In this document: positions 7,835 to 17,614 of the stretch, one piece after another
Position numbering within the stretch: the stretch's first letter is position 1
Layout of the letters: every line of letters starts with the position of its first letter
From: Verrucomicrobiota bacterium
GTDB taxonomy: Bacteria; Verrucomicrobiota; Verrucomicrobiia; Opitutales; Oceanipulchritudinaceae
Reading direction: 5' to 3'
Assembly: GCA_021208135.1 (NCBI GenBank)
Contig: JAJOKB010000013.1
Coordinates: 1 to 42,359 of the forward strand
Length of the DNA: 42,359 nucleotides
Notes under the pieces: generated by a model
Seen by the model: only the letters and a program-made list of their open reading frames with translations
The model's database searches: none
Told to the model about the DNA's origin: nothing
Program-made: the position numbers and the translations under genes

Positions 7835-10709
7835 ATGCAGACCTGTTTACGCCGGACGGCGTTCACTTTGGCCTTTGTTGCACCCGCATTTCACGCATTC
7901 GGAACCAGTGAAAGCGACCTGATAGAACTACCGGAGTTCAGAGTGGTTGCTGAGCGAACGACCTCATATGCGGCGACAAACACATTAACTGGCACGCAGC
8001 TCAACACGATGCTGCGGGATACGCCCTTTTCAATAGATGTGTTTACGGAGGCATTTTTGCGCGATACCGGCTCGACAAATTTCCGCGAGGCACTGGCTTA
8101 TGATTCTGGTCTTCAGTTAACAAACACCATAGCAGCCAACCAGTTTGGCAACTATACTTTGGGAATAGAAACGGATCCCCGCAGTATAAACAATGCGGAG
8201 ACGGACATAGTGACGCGGGGCTTTCGAGCTCCGACGCTGAAGAACGGATTTTTCACACAGACCCGTGTGGATACAATCAACGTGGCGAGATTGGAACGCG
8301 CTGGTGGCCCGATGTCGCTATTGTATGGGATTGGTGCTATCACAGGAGTGACCAACGTATTAACGAAAGAGCCGATGGAAGAGGCCTTTACCGAGCTGGA
8401 GGCGATGGCTGGCAGTCGGGAGTTATTACGTTTTGGTTTGGATACGACGGGACCGATCCTACGCAACGGCAGGCATTTTGTCGGATATCGGCTGACCAGT
8501 GCCTGGCAGACAGAAGACACTGAATTACCGGATGAGCAACGGCGTTCCCTATTTGTTTCGCCGGTGGTGTCGTGGGATTTTAACCGGACATCCAATTTGC
8601 GTTTGGAGATGGAGCACGGAACCCGCAGGCATACTGGTAATGGGACTAAGGACGCACTGGACAGCAGAGCCGGGGTGGCATCCCTACAGACCGGGCAAGG
8701 CAGTGGTCGCAGGCAAACTGACGATGAAGCGACACTTTTGGAAGACTATCTTGGACTTGGCCGTCTGGTCAATATTTCGGGGCCAGATCCGTTTACAGAG
8801 GACAAAGTGAATACCTATTCGGCGCATTACACGCAGAGAATTGGCGACAACATCCGCATCTTGCTGGCTGGTGTTTACGAAGATGCGGATCGAGAGCGGT
8901 TATTTCTACCCGGGCGGCCCACAGTTACGAGAGTGGATACTGAACCCTCGGGGGGGATTAGTGCAGTATGGTATGGCAGAAACCCGCGATAATCGTCTTA
9001 CCAAACAGTTTCGCGCCAGCCTGTTGTATTCGTTTGAATTATTGGGTGGACGACACAATTTTGTAGCTGGACGACAGGAACTATCGGAACGAGCGATCAG
9101 TGAAGATTTTCCGACCTCCCAGAGCATACTTGCGGGTGACTTTGTGTCTGCGATACCTGCGGATGGCAGGTCAATAAGGCGTGAAGGAAGTATATTGGTA
9201 CCGGCATCCTGGCAGGACACTGACTGGCGCTGGTATCAAGGACATTATTTGATATACCAAGGTTCGGTGTGGAACAACCGCCTGCATCCAGTGCTGGGCT
9301 ATCGTTGGGATCGGACGCAAACGCGACGCATGCGTTCGTTTTTCGAGGAGGATGGCAGTCTGGGTGATCCCTTTGACCCACTGGCGGGCCGCAACACCCG
9401 CGATGGCCGTGACAACCAAGGGATACCCTTCCGGGAGCGCACCCCGACAGCAGGGCTCTCAGTGGCGGTGCATCCTGCCTTTTCAGTGTACGGCGTTTAT
9501 TCGGAGGGTGTAGCACTGCCGAATGTAGCGCAGCGTGACGGATTTGGTCAGGGCTTTCCACCGGAATTTACCCGCAACAGGGAAGTCGGGATGAAAGTTG
9601 AGTTATGGGATGGCAAACTTTCGGGAAGAGTCAGTTACTTTAATTTGGTGAAAACTGGTGGCGTCCGCTATTCCTGGTATGCTCCTAACCCATCCAGAGG
9701 TAATTTCAATCCGGCTGCTCCTATCGTGTACCATTTTCCGGTTGATTCAGCGGCGAATTTGCAGCGTTTCCTGAACTTCATGCGCTCAACGGGATGGCAA
9801 GGAACAACGGCAGCTCAAGTGCCGGCAGACATTCCCCGGCTAAGCGAAGGTTCGCGTATGGTCTTTGCGGTGCCTTTTGGCGATCCCAATAATCCGGGGG
9901 CATTCAATCCTGCCACCAACAATTCGGATGGCACGGGATACGGGCAAAATCTCAGGGCCTTTTTTCTCGAACAAGAAGCGCTGCGCGACGAAGGACTGCC
10001 GCATGACAATATCTCAGTATTGGGGGGCAATAATCCCTCCATGGATCGCGGTGCTTATCACAATTTTGATGAAACTTCAGAAGGCTTTGAAGTGAGGCTG
10101 AACTTTACGCCTGTGCCCAACTGGCAGAACGTGTTCAGCTACACGCAGACAAAAGTTATCATTCGCACGACCTTTGCGAACCTGGCAGACAATCAGATCA
10201 TGACCGGCCTGGAGCCCATTTTTTGGAATTTGGGAACTGGAAACTTCAGCGATCCACTCAATCCCAATAGTTACACGGGATCGACCGGAGCGGGCGTTAC
10301 CAACAACGATTCTCCACGGCATTCATTTACCTACTGGTCACGATACAGTTTCACACACGGGCCGCTGGCTGGATTTGATATTCGCTTTGGAGCGAGATAT
10401 CAATCTGAGCGGGCAGCAGAATCTCCGTGGGCCAGTGCCGGCGGTGGTTTCAATGACGCAGTTGACCGAGGCAAAGGTAACACTACCAAGGCTCCGGTTC
10501 CAGCTTACACTCTATTCGATTTGGGCATGGGCTACACGTGGGATTGGCGCAACACCAATTGGACTGTGCAACTCAATGTGCGCAATATATTCAACAAGCA
10601 GGAACTGCGAGCGGAGACTACTAATCGGCTGGTAGAAGGGCTCCCTGTGCTGACGCTATTTTACCTTGAACCACGCGATGTACGGCTGTCTTTACGCGTG
10701 GACTTTTAA
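7835..10709 (+). CDS. TonB-dependent outer-membrane receptor, frameshifted at a poly-G tract
   Basis: The repaired length is 957 residues. A signal peptide (1-22) is followed by ELPEFRVVAE, the Ton-box-like start seen in Opitutia receptors. The plug domain comes next (TLTGTQLNTMLRDTPFSIDVFTE, then DIVTRGFRAP and GPMSLLYGIGAITGVTNVLTK). The long beta-barrel ends with an aromatic strand, DVRLSLRVDF. It would import a siderophore, vitamin or oligosaccharide using TonB energy. The frame breaks at a run of seven G at 8950-8956. With six, the reading continues SGGLVQYGMAETRDNRL. No regulator or anti-sigma gene is adjacent. The next gene, 11 bases downstream on the same strand, is a secreted protein that may be its partner. 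The substrate is unknown. Confidence 0.92.
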
Positions 10710-10720
10710 CCTCACCCTCA

Positions 10721-12218
10721 ATGAAACCCCACACGCAAATGAAGATACAAAATACCCTGATTCTGGGCACATTGGTTATGATGTGCCCACTGTCGCTATC
10801 AGCGACGGCTCCCCGAGTTCTGTTTGTAACTGAAAACACTCCCGCAGCAACAGCACTACGCGCAATAGTAGAAACAGAATACAATTTACCCGCGCGCATT
10901 GAGTGGGTGGCTGCAGGCAATGTAGCCAACCAGTTTCAAGTAGTGCCATTTGACAGTATTCCTGATGCCGAGCAATTGTTGGAACAGCGGCTGGCCCAGT
11001 TGGGGCTGCAAGCCGACGACCCTGCGGACAAAGGGTTTACTGATTTTCTGACATCGTTGGGATACAATGTTCGCCGCTCTGAGACGACCCGAGAAATCGA
11101 TCCTTTCTTCCAAGTCGAAGTGGTCACACATGAATTTCATGGCACGGTCTCCTCGAGTATTTCAGGCAGCTTCAAACTCAGTCCTGAGCAAGTGGCGCGC
11201 CTGCAGGAATATGACCTGATCATCATGAGCAGAGATACAGGAACCGGTTTTAACTACGCTTGGGGCGGAGGATCGGCGATGGAATTGCATGCCCAATGGA
11301 CAGCCCTTACCGTGCCGGTCATTTCGTTCAGTTCCAGTTTGATCCAAACCAACGAGTTTGGTTCATTCGGCTGGGGTTGGTTTTATGGCTTTAATGCCGC
11401 CCATACGGTGGGAATGCCCTATGACCGCCACACAGCTACGCCGCGATTTGTGGTTCCGGACTTAACCCCGGTGGTCACCAATATGAACTCACTCTTGGAT
11501 GGAGTCGCCGTTGTTGAAGGCCGGGCCGATATATACATCGATGGGGAGCAAAATCCAGTTTTGCCGAATGCGCTGCGCAAATTCAGCAACAATGCCAATT
11601 TTGCCTATCCGCCGAATGCGACTGTGATCCTAAGTTTTGATTATCCTAATTTCGTGCATGCATCAGCCGGAAATATCACCACACGCAATCCAATTCTGGC
11701 CCGATTTACGGCTGGTGTGCGGTTTTTTTGACCCGGGCTCGCCAATGCCGCCGGAGCGTATCCTGACTCCAGCTGGACCCAGGATATATTTTGCTGCTGG
11801 TATGGGAGTCAACGGCATCTTCAACCTGAATCAGAATGGCCAGCAAATACTGGAAAACATCATGACCGAGTACCTGCCCCTGCCGGAGGTTCCATTCGAA
11901 CCCGAGTTTCTTTGGGAAGAAGCTGATGCAATGGAGGATGGCTGGTGGTACTCCTCCTGGTATGGATGGTTTTACGGCGATGCGTACCCCTGGATGTACC
12001 ACAACGAACATGGCTGGCAGTACAATGCCGTGTTTCTGAACGAAGGAAAGGTTTTGTATGATCTGGAATGGAACGGCTGGATATGGATTCATGCGGATCT
12101 TCATCCTTGGATATACAATTATGATGCCAGCGATTGGTTCTATTATACAGGAAAAGATGGAAGCCGAAGCTTTGTCCGCGCTCAGGATGGCGTCACCATA
12201 GCAGTACCTGCACCCTGA
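10721..12218 (+). CDS. Secreted protein with Trp/Tyr-rich C-terminal domain, frameshifted at a poly-T tract
   Basis: The repaired length is 498 residues. The start is ATG 10721, or ATG 10739, and either gives a signal peptide ending near LSLSA. Residues about 30-330 alternate strands and helices (PRVLFVTEN, DFLTSLGYNV, LQEYDLIIMSRDTG, VPVISFSSSL). This resembles a flavodoxin/class I glutamine-amidotransferase-like fold without an obvious catalytic Cys. The last 90 residues form a Trp/Tyr-rich repeat (WYSSWYGWFYGDAYPWMYHN, HGWQYNAVF, WNGWIWIHADLHPWIYNYDA). The same domain type ends the protein at 14651-17497. The frame breaks at the T7 run 11723-11729, and six T restores RFFDPGSPMPPERIL. It lies 11 bases after the TonB receptor and is probably in its operon. 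Function unknown. Confidence 0.82.
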
Positions 12219-12292
12219 GCATTGACCACTCATCGGGCAAATAAACCAATAGATAAGGTCCAGTTGCAAAAATACCGGATCGGAGAACGCTA

Positions 12293-12580
12293 ATGCATAT
12301 GCTTAAACTCCGCCAAAGCCTGGTTTTAACCAAAACTGTGGCCCTATTCACTGCGTTAGCATTCATCCTATTCTGGTTGTTCCGTGGGGCGCACGTGGGT
12401 TGGACCCGGTCGCTGGAAACCACCATGGTTTTGGATCCCATTACGGAGTTGGAGTTTCCGGTGTTCACCCCCGTTTTTCTGCCGGGGGTGGATTATCTAT
12501 TATTCACAGCACTGCCTGCGGCCATAGTCGCGGCAGTACTTGCAGCTATTGTTCGTCTTAAACCAGTAACAGAATTATGA
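12293..12580 (+). CDS. Small two-helix membrane protein of unknown function
   Basis: Encodes 95 residues with two hydrophobic segments, about 12-31 (TKTVALFTALAFILFWLF) and 64-86 (VDYLLFTALPAAIVAAVLAA). A 30-residue extracytoplasmic loop lies between them. GGAGAACG seven bases before ATG 12293 is a good ribosome-binding site. Its stop overlaps the YceI start as ATGA (12577-12580), so the two are translationally coupled. No family recognised. The position suggests an accessory role in the YceI/photolyase operon. Confidence 0.72.
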   Translation: MHMLKLRQSLVLTKTVALFTALAFILFWLFRGAHVGWTRSLETTMVLDPITELEFPVFTPVFLPGVDYLLFTALPAAIVAAVLAAIVRLKPVTEL

Positions 12581-13199
12581 TCCGATCCATTATTGCCGCC
12601 AGCTTGACTGGCCTCGTTTTTAACCGCTGGAAGTACCTTTGCCAAGGTACAGGCCTTTGACTTCGCCGACGTGAAGGGGGGTCAACAATATCGTGTTCTT
12701 ATTGGATGCCCCACTGGAATCCATCAACGGAACGGGATCCGGAATTTCCGGAAAGTTCCATTTTAACCACGATAATCCGGCAGAATCGAAGGGCAGAATT
12801 GTTCTGGCCACACAGTCATTGATAGTGCCCAACTCGTCCATGCAGGAGCATATGCGCGGCGCGCGCTGGATGAATACGGCAGAGTACCCGGAGATTGTTT
12901 TTGAGGTCGAACACCTGAAGGATATCCAGGAAATTGACCGCGGCTTTCAAGCAACAGCGGTAGGCGCAATGACCATGCGTGGAGTAACCCACAGCATGGA
13001 AGTTCCGGTGCGTATTACCCTGCTGCCAGGCATGTTGGCAGCGCGTGGTGGCGGTGTTGAAGGTGACTTGATGGTCGTCAGATCCAATTTCACAGTACGC
13101 TTGACAGACTTCGGCATTAATCTCAGCGGGGTCGAAGATAAAGTAGCCAATGAAACTCAGATTACGCTGAGCCTGGCAGGCGCATCACCGAAAAGCTGA
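12577..13199 (+). CDS. YceI-family periplasmic lipid-binding protein, frameshifted twice in the N-terminus
   Basis: YceI proteins are periplasmic lipocalin-like beta-barrels that bind polyisoprenoids. The conserved parts are visible: GISGKFHFN, ARWMNTAEYPEIVFEV, AVGAMTMRGVTHSMEVPV and FTVRLTDFGINLSGVEDKVANETQITLSL. ATG 12577 overlaps the previous stop. Two single-base insertions disturb the N-terminus. Reducing T5 at 12617-12621 and G6 at 12676-12681 by one each gives a signal peptide (LTAGSTFAKVQAF) and the normal DVKGVNNIVFLLDAPLESI, 206 residues in all. Photolyase starts 3 bases after its stop. The link between a polyisoprenoid-binding protein and light repair suggests a light or oxidative stress operon, which is inference. 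Confidence 0.88.
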
Positions 13200-13202
13200 A
13201 AT

Positions 13203-14637
13203 ATGTCAGGGCCAACCATCGTTTGGTTCCGCAAAGATTTGCGGTGCGATGATAACCCGGCGTTGGCTCATGCCTTGCAAAGCGGTGGCCCAGTGCTGCC
13301 GCTTTTTATTTGGTCGCCGGAAGATGAACAACCATGGTCACCGGGCGCAGCATCACGCTGGTGGTTACATCACGCACTGCATGACTTGAATTCGCAGTTG
13401 GAACAGCTGGGCCTGACACTCTATGTGCGTTCTGGCGGAGCCGAAGGAGTGCTCCGCAACATCGTTGACAGTACCAAGGCGGAGGCAGTCTGCTGGAACA
13501 GGCGGTATGAAGCTTCAATAATTGCCAGGGATACGCGCATCAAAGAAGGGTTGCGCAAGCGCGGCATTGAAGTGCGCAGTTTCAATGGATCTTTGTTGTT
13601 TGAACCTTGGACGGTCAATAGCGGAACAGGAGGCAGCTATAAAGTGTACACCCCGTTCCGCAAAAATGTGGAACAACGCGAACTACCAAGCCCAGTTGCC
13701 CTGCCTAATCAACACGTGCAAAGGGTGCCTGGCACCCTCAGTTCAGAGGTGCCTGGCACCATAGAATCTCTTGGTCTTTTGCCCGAAAAAAGTTGGGATG
13801 CAGGATTTTATCAATTTTGGGAACCAAAACGAAACCATGCAATATCGCGGTTAAAGGCATTTTTGAGTTCTGGGGTGAAGCACTACCATGAGCGGCGTGA
13901 TCTGCCATCGGAAGATGGAACCACGCGCCTTTCACCGTACTTGCATTGGGGACAATTAGGCCCCCGTGAAGTCATGGCTCAATTGCAATCTGCTGAGCCA
14001 AGCGATGGTCGCGACCATTTGGCGCGGGAGATTCTTTGGCGGGAGTTTGGTTATCATGTGCTGTATCATTATCCGCACACAACCCATCAACCTCTGCAAA
14101 GTAAGTTCCGCTCCTTTCCCTGGCACAAGGATGAGGAAATCTTACAGGCATGGCAACGCGGACGCACTGGATACCCCCATCGTTGACGCCGGCATGCGTC
14201 AGCTTTGGCAAACAGGCTGGATGCACAACCGCGTGCGCATGGTCGTGGCGTCCTTTTTGGTCAAGCATTTGCTGCACTCCTGGCAGGATGGAGCAGCTTG
14301 GTTCTGGGACACTTTGGTAGACGCGGATTTGGCCAGCAATACATTAGGATGGCAATGGGCTGGTGGCTGCGGTGCGGATGCAGCACCCTATTTCCGTATA
14401 TTCAATCCGATGACCCAAGGAAAGAAATTCGATCCTGATGGCACCTACGTTAAAAGATTTGTTCCTGAACTCAAGCGGTTGCCCGCGAAGTATATTCATG
14501 AACCTTGGTTAGCCCCAGAAAATATACTCCAATACGCAGACTTGAAACTGGGCTCCCAATACCCGCTGCCAGTCATTGATCACGACGTTGGCAGGAAACG
14601 GGCATTGGAAGCCCTCCAGACGATCAATGGCGCCTAA
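13203..14637 (+). CDS. phrB: Deoxyribodipyrimidine photolyase / cryptochrome family, frameshifted at a poly-C run
   Basis: The repaired length is 477 residues, close to the E. coli enzyme (472). The N-terminal alpha/beta antenna domain starts IVWFRKDLRCDDNPAL. The FAD-binding helical domain has [39 protein letters not shown] and LASNTLGWQWAGGCGADAAPYFRIFNP, all class I photolyase hallmarks. It uses FADH- and blue light to split cyclobutane pyrimidine dimers. The frame breaks at C5 14174-14178, and four C restores GYPIVDAG. Two GGTGCC-T-GGCACC palindromes (13723-13760) sit in the linker between the two domains and translate in frame as VPGT twice. It is the last gene of the operon, 3 bases after yceI. 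Confidence 0.94.
13723..13760. repeat. Two tandem GGTGCCTGGCACC palindromes inside the photolyase gene
   Basis: Copy 1, GGGTGCCTGGCACCC, is at 13723-13737. Copy 2, GGTGCCTGGCACC, is at 13748-13760. Both are perfect palindromes around a central T. Their centres are 24 bases apart, a multiple of three, so both are read as VPGT. They fall in the linker between antenna and FAD domains, where extra residues are tolerable. The element resembles a mobile REP-like sequence, distinct from the GGAC-N-GTCC family in this window. No other copy was seen here. Confidence 0.8.
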
Positions 14638-14650
14638 GCACCCCCGCGCA

Positions 14651-17497
14651 TCAAAGATCCTCTGGATGTACCCAGGTATTCAGGTCGAAAACAAAATATC
14701 GTGGATTTCTGCGGGTGAATTCAGGCCAAACCCAGCGTGCCGGCTCGCCCGGGATCCACATGCCGGGAAACAAATCCGCCGAGGACCATACCCAACGGCG
14801 CAGAGTGGAATTGAAGAAATAAAACCCATCCTCACTGCCACCGGACTGGAGACGAATCCAGCCCACTGGATATTGGTAAGTCCAATCAACATCCGGATAA
14901 AACCAACCCATCCAGTCGGAATAATGCCAATTCCCAGGAAACTGGTCAAAGTCGATAAAGGAACGCGGTGTTACAGTGCCTGAACCGCCGCCTGATCCCA
15001 AGGCCACTCTAAATAAAATTTCGGACCAACCCTGTGTGCCCACTCTTATATCACCGTTGACGGTGTTATAAAGAGTCTCGCGCATGGCAACGTATAGCCA
15101 TTTCCCATCGGGACTAACTGTAACCGCCCCAACATCGCTGCGTGCCCCCAAACCACCACTGTTAAAGTTCACATCCAAGGTTCCATCAGCATTGAGCACC
15201 AGCATATGCCCGCGAAAAGTTCCATTAAAACTGCTCAGATTGCCTACCACTACAATCCTACCATCAGGTAACATAGATACTTGATGCACAACACCGTTAA
15301 CTCCGTTGCCTCCTGGAATCCAATCTGGATCAGCGCTGCCATTGCGCAGCAGGCGCCCCGCAGTTATACCGATCCCAGTCCAACTGCTCCCATAGAGAAG
15401 CTTGCCATCTGGCTGCACAACTAAACTGCTAATACGATTAAATGCGGCTCCAGAGGGCGGCTGAAACGTGGTATCCAGGCTGCCATCCAGATTCAATCGC
15501 ACCAAGGCAGGCGCGGAAAAACTCAAACCAGGCCAATTTTCAAACGCACCGCCCACGTATAATTGCTGATGGATCGGATCGTAAGCCAATGCCCGGATGT
15601 AAGTATTGAATGTGGAAAAATTTGCATTGGGAGCGAAGCTGGGATCAATAGACCCATCTGGATTTAACAGCACGATGTTGAGCGCGTCCACCGGATTGTT
15701 GCCACTGCCATCAGCCACTCGCTGAAACCAGCCTGCCACAAAAAACCGGCCATCTGGAAGCGGTTCGAGAGCATGCACCACCACATTGGATCCTTGCATC
15801 ACAGCAAAAGGTCCACTGCCAACACGATTCCCCTGGTTGTCAAAGCGAACGATCTCACCATTGAGTTTGGACAAGACAAGATTGCCGCTGGCTTCCTGAA
15901 ACAGACTGTGAGTGGCTCCAGCACCAGTATTGCCGCCATGCGGTGGATTCAAGGCTGAGATCCGAACTCCGGTCTCGCTGTTAACCCGCACTACGCTGGA
16001 ATTAGCCGGATTCTGAAATCTCCCGGCCACCCAGATCTCCTCGTCAGAAACAAAATGAAGCACGCGCGTTGCCACCGTTGAGGAATAATCGCGCTGACCA
16101 GTGTTAAGTACACTGTTATTCCTGATAAGGTAAGCATTAAACAATGGATCTGGTGCCCCTTGTGCCGCTACGGGAAGTACATTGATTGAGCGTGATGAGC
16201 TGGTAACAGTTCCTCTGGAACCGGAAACAACAACCTCGTAACTGCCGGCATCCTCAAGTGTGAGATCATATAACTGTAATACTGCTGCGTTTTGACCTGC
16301 CAGAGGAGCACCATCTTTAAACCACTGAAAGGCAAGGTTTTCGCCGATAGCATAGACGCTCAGCACAGCTGATTCTCCCACTGTACGCGAAACGGCAACG
16401 GGTTGGCGCAGGATTTGAGTTGGAGTGCGTAAATCAATTGCCGAAAGAGGGAGACGGTACAAAATACCCTTTTGTTGAAAAGAGGCAGAGGTCACCTCTG
16501 TTACCACAGCGAACACATAGTCGCCCACGCGATGTACGCGCATAACTCCTCGGGAGCCGATGCCCGACCCTCCAAGACTCAGACCATCGGTGGGCACATC
16601 GTGCCATTGCCTGCCCTGAGTTGCAGACACCATGATTCTACCAACGCCTGTCGGCGCAAACAACAACTCTCCATCACTGCTGTGATTAGTCATACTCGGC
16701 GGTAATCCCGGTGTTTGCAGCCATTCGGTGCTGCCGGGTTTGGTGTAAAATGCCACCGATGAACTGGAAACCCCGGAACCGATCCAGACAATGGAGTTTC
16801 TTACCGGCAAAATGAATCCGCCATCAATTTGACCCAAGTTGGCATTTGACCAAGTGAGGCCGCCATCCTTACTGGAGGCAGGGCCGCCGCCAAGCGGCCT
16901 AACCGAGTACACGACCCCGCCCGCTACCAAAACAGAGGCTGGAGAGCCCAACCCCGGGGCACCAGGGCGTGCCTGCCAGTTGAGTCCATCCGATGAGGCA
17001 TAAACGCCACCGAGCGCTGAATTGAAATAGTAAGTGCCGCTGTCGTCATCGTAGGTGACATATTCAGGAAAGGTGGTTCCCGTGCCAGACAACGCTTCGC
17101 CAGATAGTGCGGCCGGTTCCCAGATATTTCCGCCGACAGGTAAGCGATACAAACGTGAGACCCCGGGAGCAGGATTGTTCAAGGCCGCGTAAATATAGTT
17201 GCCGGCCCGAAAGAGCCCGAATACTCCAATTTCTGCGAGGGATCCACCTCCTGACATAGCATCGACCACCTCGAAAGATTGACCTCCGTTTGCAGTGACC
17301 CTGACCCCGCCATTGGCGTCAATGACATACAGGCGTTCGCCGGCGGAAACCAGAACGTTGCGATAACTAGGGTTCAATTCAATGCCAACAGAAGGAGTCA
17401 TATCCTCCCATGTCTGAGCAAGCAGTGAACCACTGATAAAAAGCACTGCATAGACCCCAACGGCCCAGCAACATTGGAATGTTTTTGAGATAAGCAT
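14651..17497 (-). CDS. Large secreted protein: beta-propeller, Ig-like domain, delta-60 repeats, Trp-rich C-terminal domain
   Basis: Encodes 948 residues, intact. A signal peptide (about 1-28) ends at SLLAQ. Residues about 30-370 are BNR/sortilin-like propeller blades (SKDGGLTWSN, SSDGLNWQAR, VTANGGQSFEVV). About 375-455 is an Ig-like domain (FQWFKDGAPLAGQN, LTLEDAGSYEVVVSG). About 465-825 holds delta-60 repeats (NPDGSIDPSFAP, NLDGSLDTTFQPPSG, RNGSADPDWIPGG, NADGTLDVNFNSGG). After a Gly/Ser linker, the last 100 residues are Trp-rich (NWHYSDWMGWFYPDVDWTYQ, RRWVWSSADLFPGMW), like the tail of 10721-12218. There is no PEP-CTERM or porin barrel, so the Trp-rich tail may be the anchor or sorting signal. 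It converges with phrB. Function unknown, probably cell-surface. Confidence 0.88.
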   Translation of the reverse strand: MLISKTFQCCWAVGVYAVLFISGSLLAQTWEDMTPSVGIELNPSYRNVLVSAGERLYVIDANGGVRVTANGGQSFEVVDAMSGGGSLAEIGVFGLFRAGNYIYAALNNPAPGVSRLYRLPVGGNIWEPAALSGEALSGTGTTFPEYVTYDDDSGTYYFNSALGGVYASSDGLNWQARPGAPGLGSPASVLVAGGVVYSVRPLGGGPASSKDGGLTWSNANLGQIDGGFILPVRNSIVWIGSGVSSSSVAFYTKPGSTEWLQTPGLPPSMTNHSSDGELLFAPTGVGRIMVSATQGRQWHDVPTDGLSLGGSGIGSRGVMRVHRVGDYVFAVVTEVTSASFQQKGILYRLPLSAIDLRTPTQILRQPVAVSRTVGESAVLSVYAIGENLAFQWFKDGAPLAGQNAAVLQLYDLTLEDAGSYEVVVSGSRGTVTSSSRSINVLPVAAQGAPDPLFNAYLIRNNSVLNTGQRDYSSTVATRVLHFVSDEEIWVAGRFQNPANSSVVRVNSETGVRISALNPPHGGNTGAGATHSLFQEASGNLVLSKLNGEIVRFDNQGNRVGSGPFAVMQGSNVVVHALEPLPDGRFFVAGWFQRVADGSGNNPVDALNIVLLNPDGSIDPSFAPNANFSTFNTYIRALAYDPIHQQLYVGGAFENWPGLSFSAPALVRLNLDGSLDTTFQPPSGAAFNRISSLVVQPDGKLLYGSSWTGIGITAGRLLRNGSADPDWIPGGNGVNGVVHQVSMLPDGRIVVVGNLSSFNGTFRGHMLVLNADGTLDVNFNSGGLGARSDVGAVTVSPDGKWLYVAMRETLYNTVNGDIRVGTQGWSEILFRVALGSGGGSGTVTPRSFIDFDQFPGNWHYSDWMGWFYPDVDWTYQYPVGWIRLQSGGSEDGFYFFNSTLRRWVWSSADLFPGMWIPGEPARWVWPEFTRRNPRYFVFDLNTWVHPEDL

Positions 17498-17508
17498 GAC
17501 TCAGCAGA

Positions 17509-17584
17509 AGATAAGCTGAACTTATCTCAACCTGGAGCCATGGGGTCAACCGGCAACAGCTAGCGTATCGTACGTTATTGTACG
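17509..17584. promoter_or_regulatory. Inverted repeats in the 5' region of the 14651-17497 gene
   Basis: AGATAAG/CTTATCT (17509-17515 and 17521-17527, 5-base loop) lies about 12 bases upstream of the minus-strand start codon, so it would be in the leader and may affect translation. A second pair, CGTAC/GTACG (569-573 and 580-584 of the 17 kb block), lies between this leader and the end of cysN and could be an operator. No promoter hexamers were clear. Roles are inferred. Confidence 0.35.
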
Positions 17585-17614
17585 TATGTCATCAGTGCTA
17601 ACCGAGTCCGGCCG

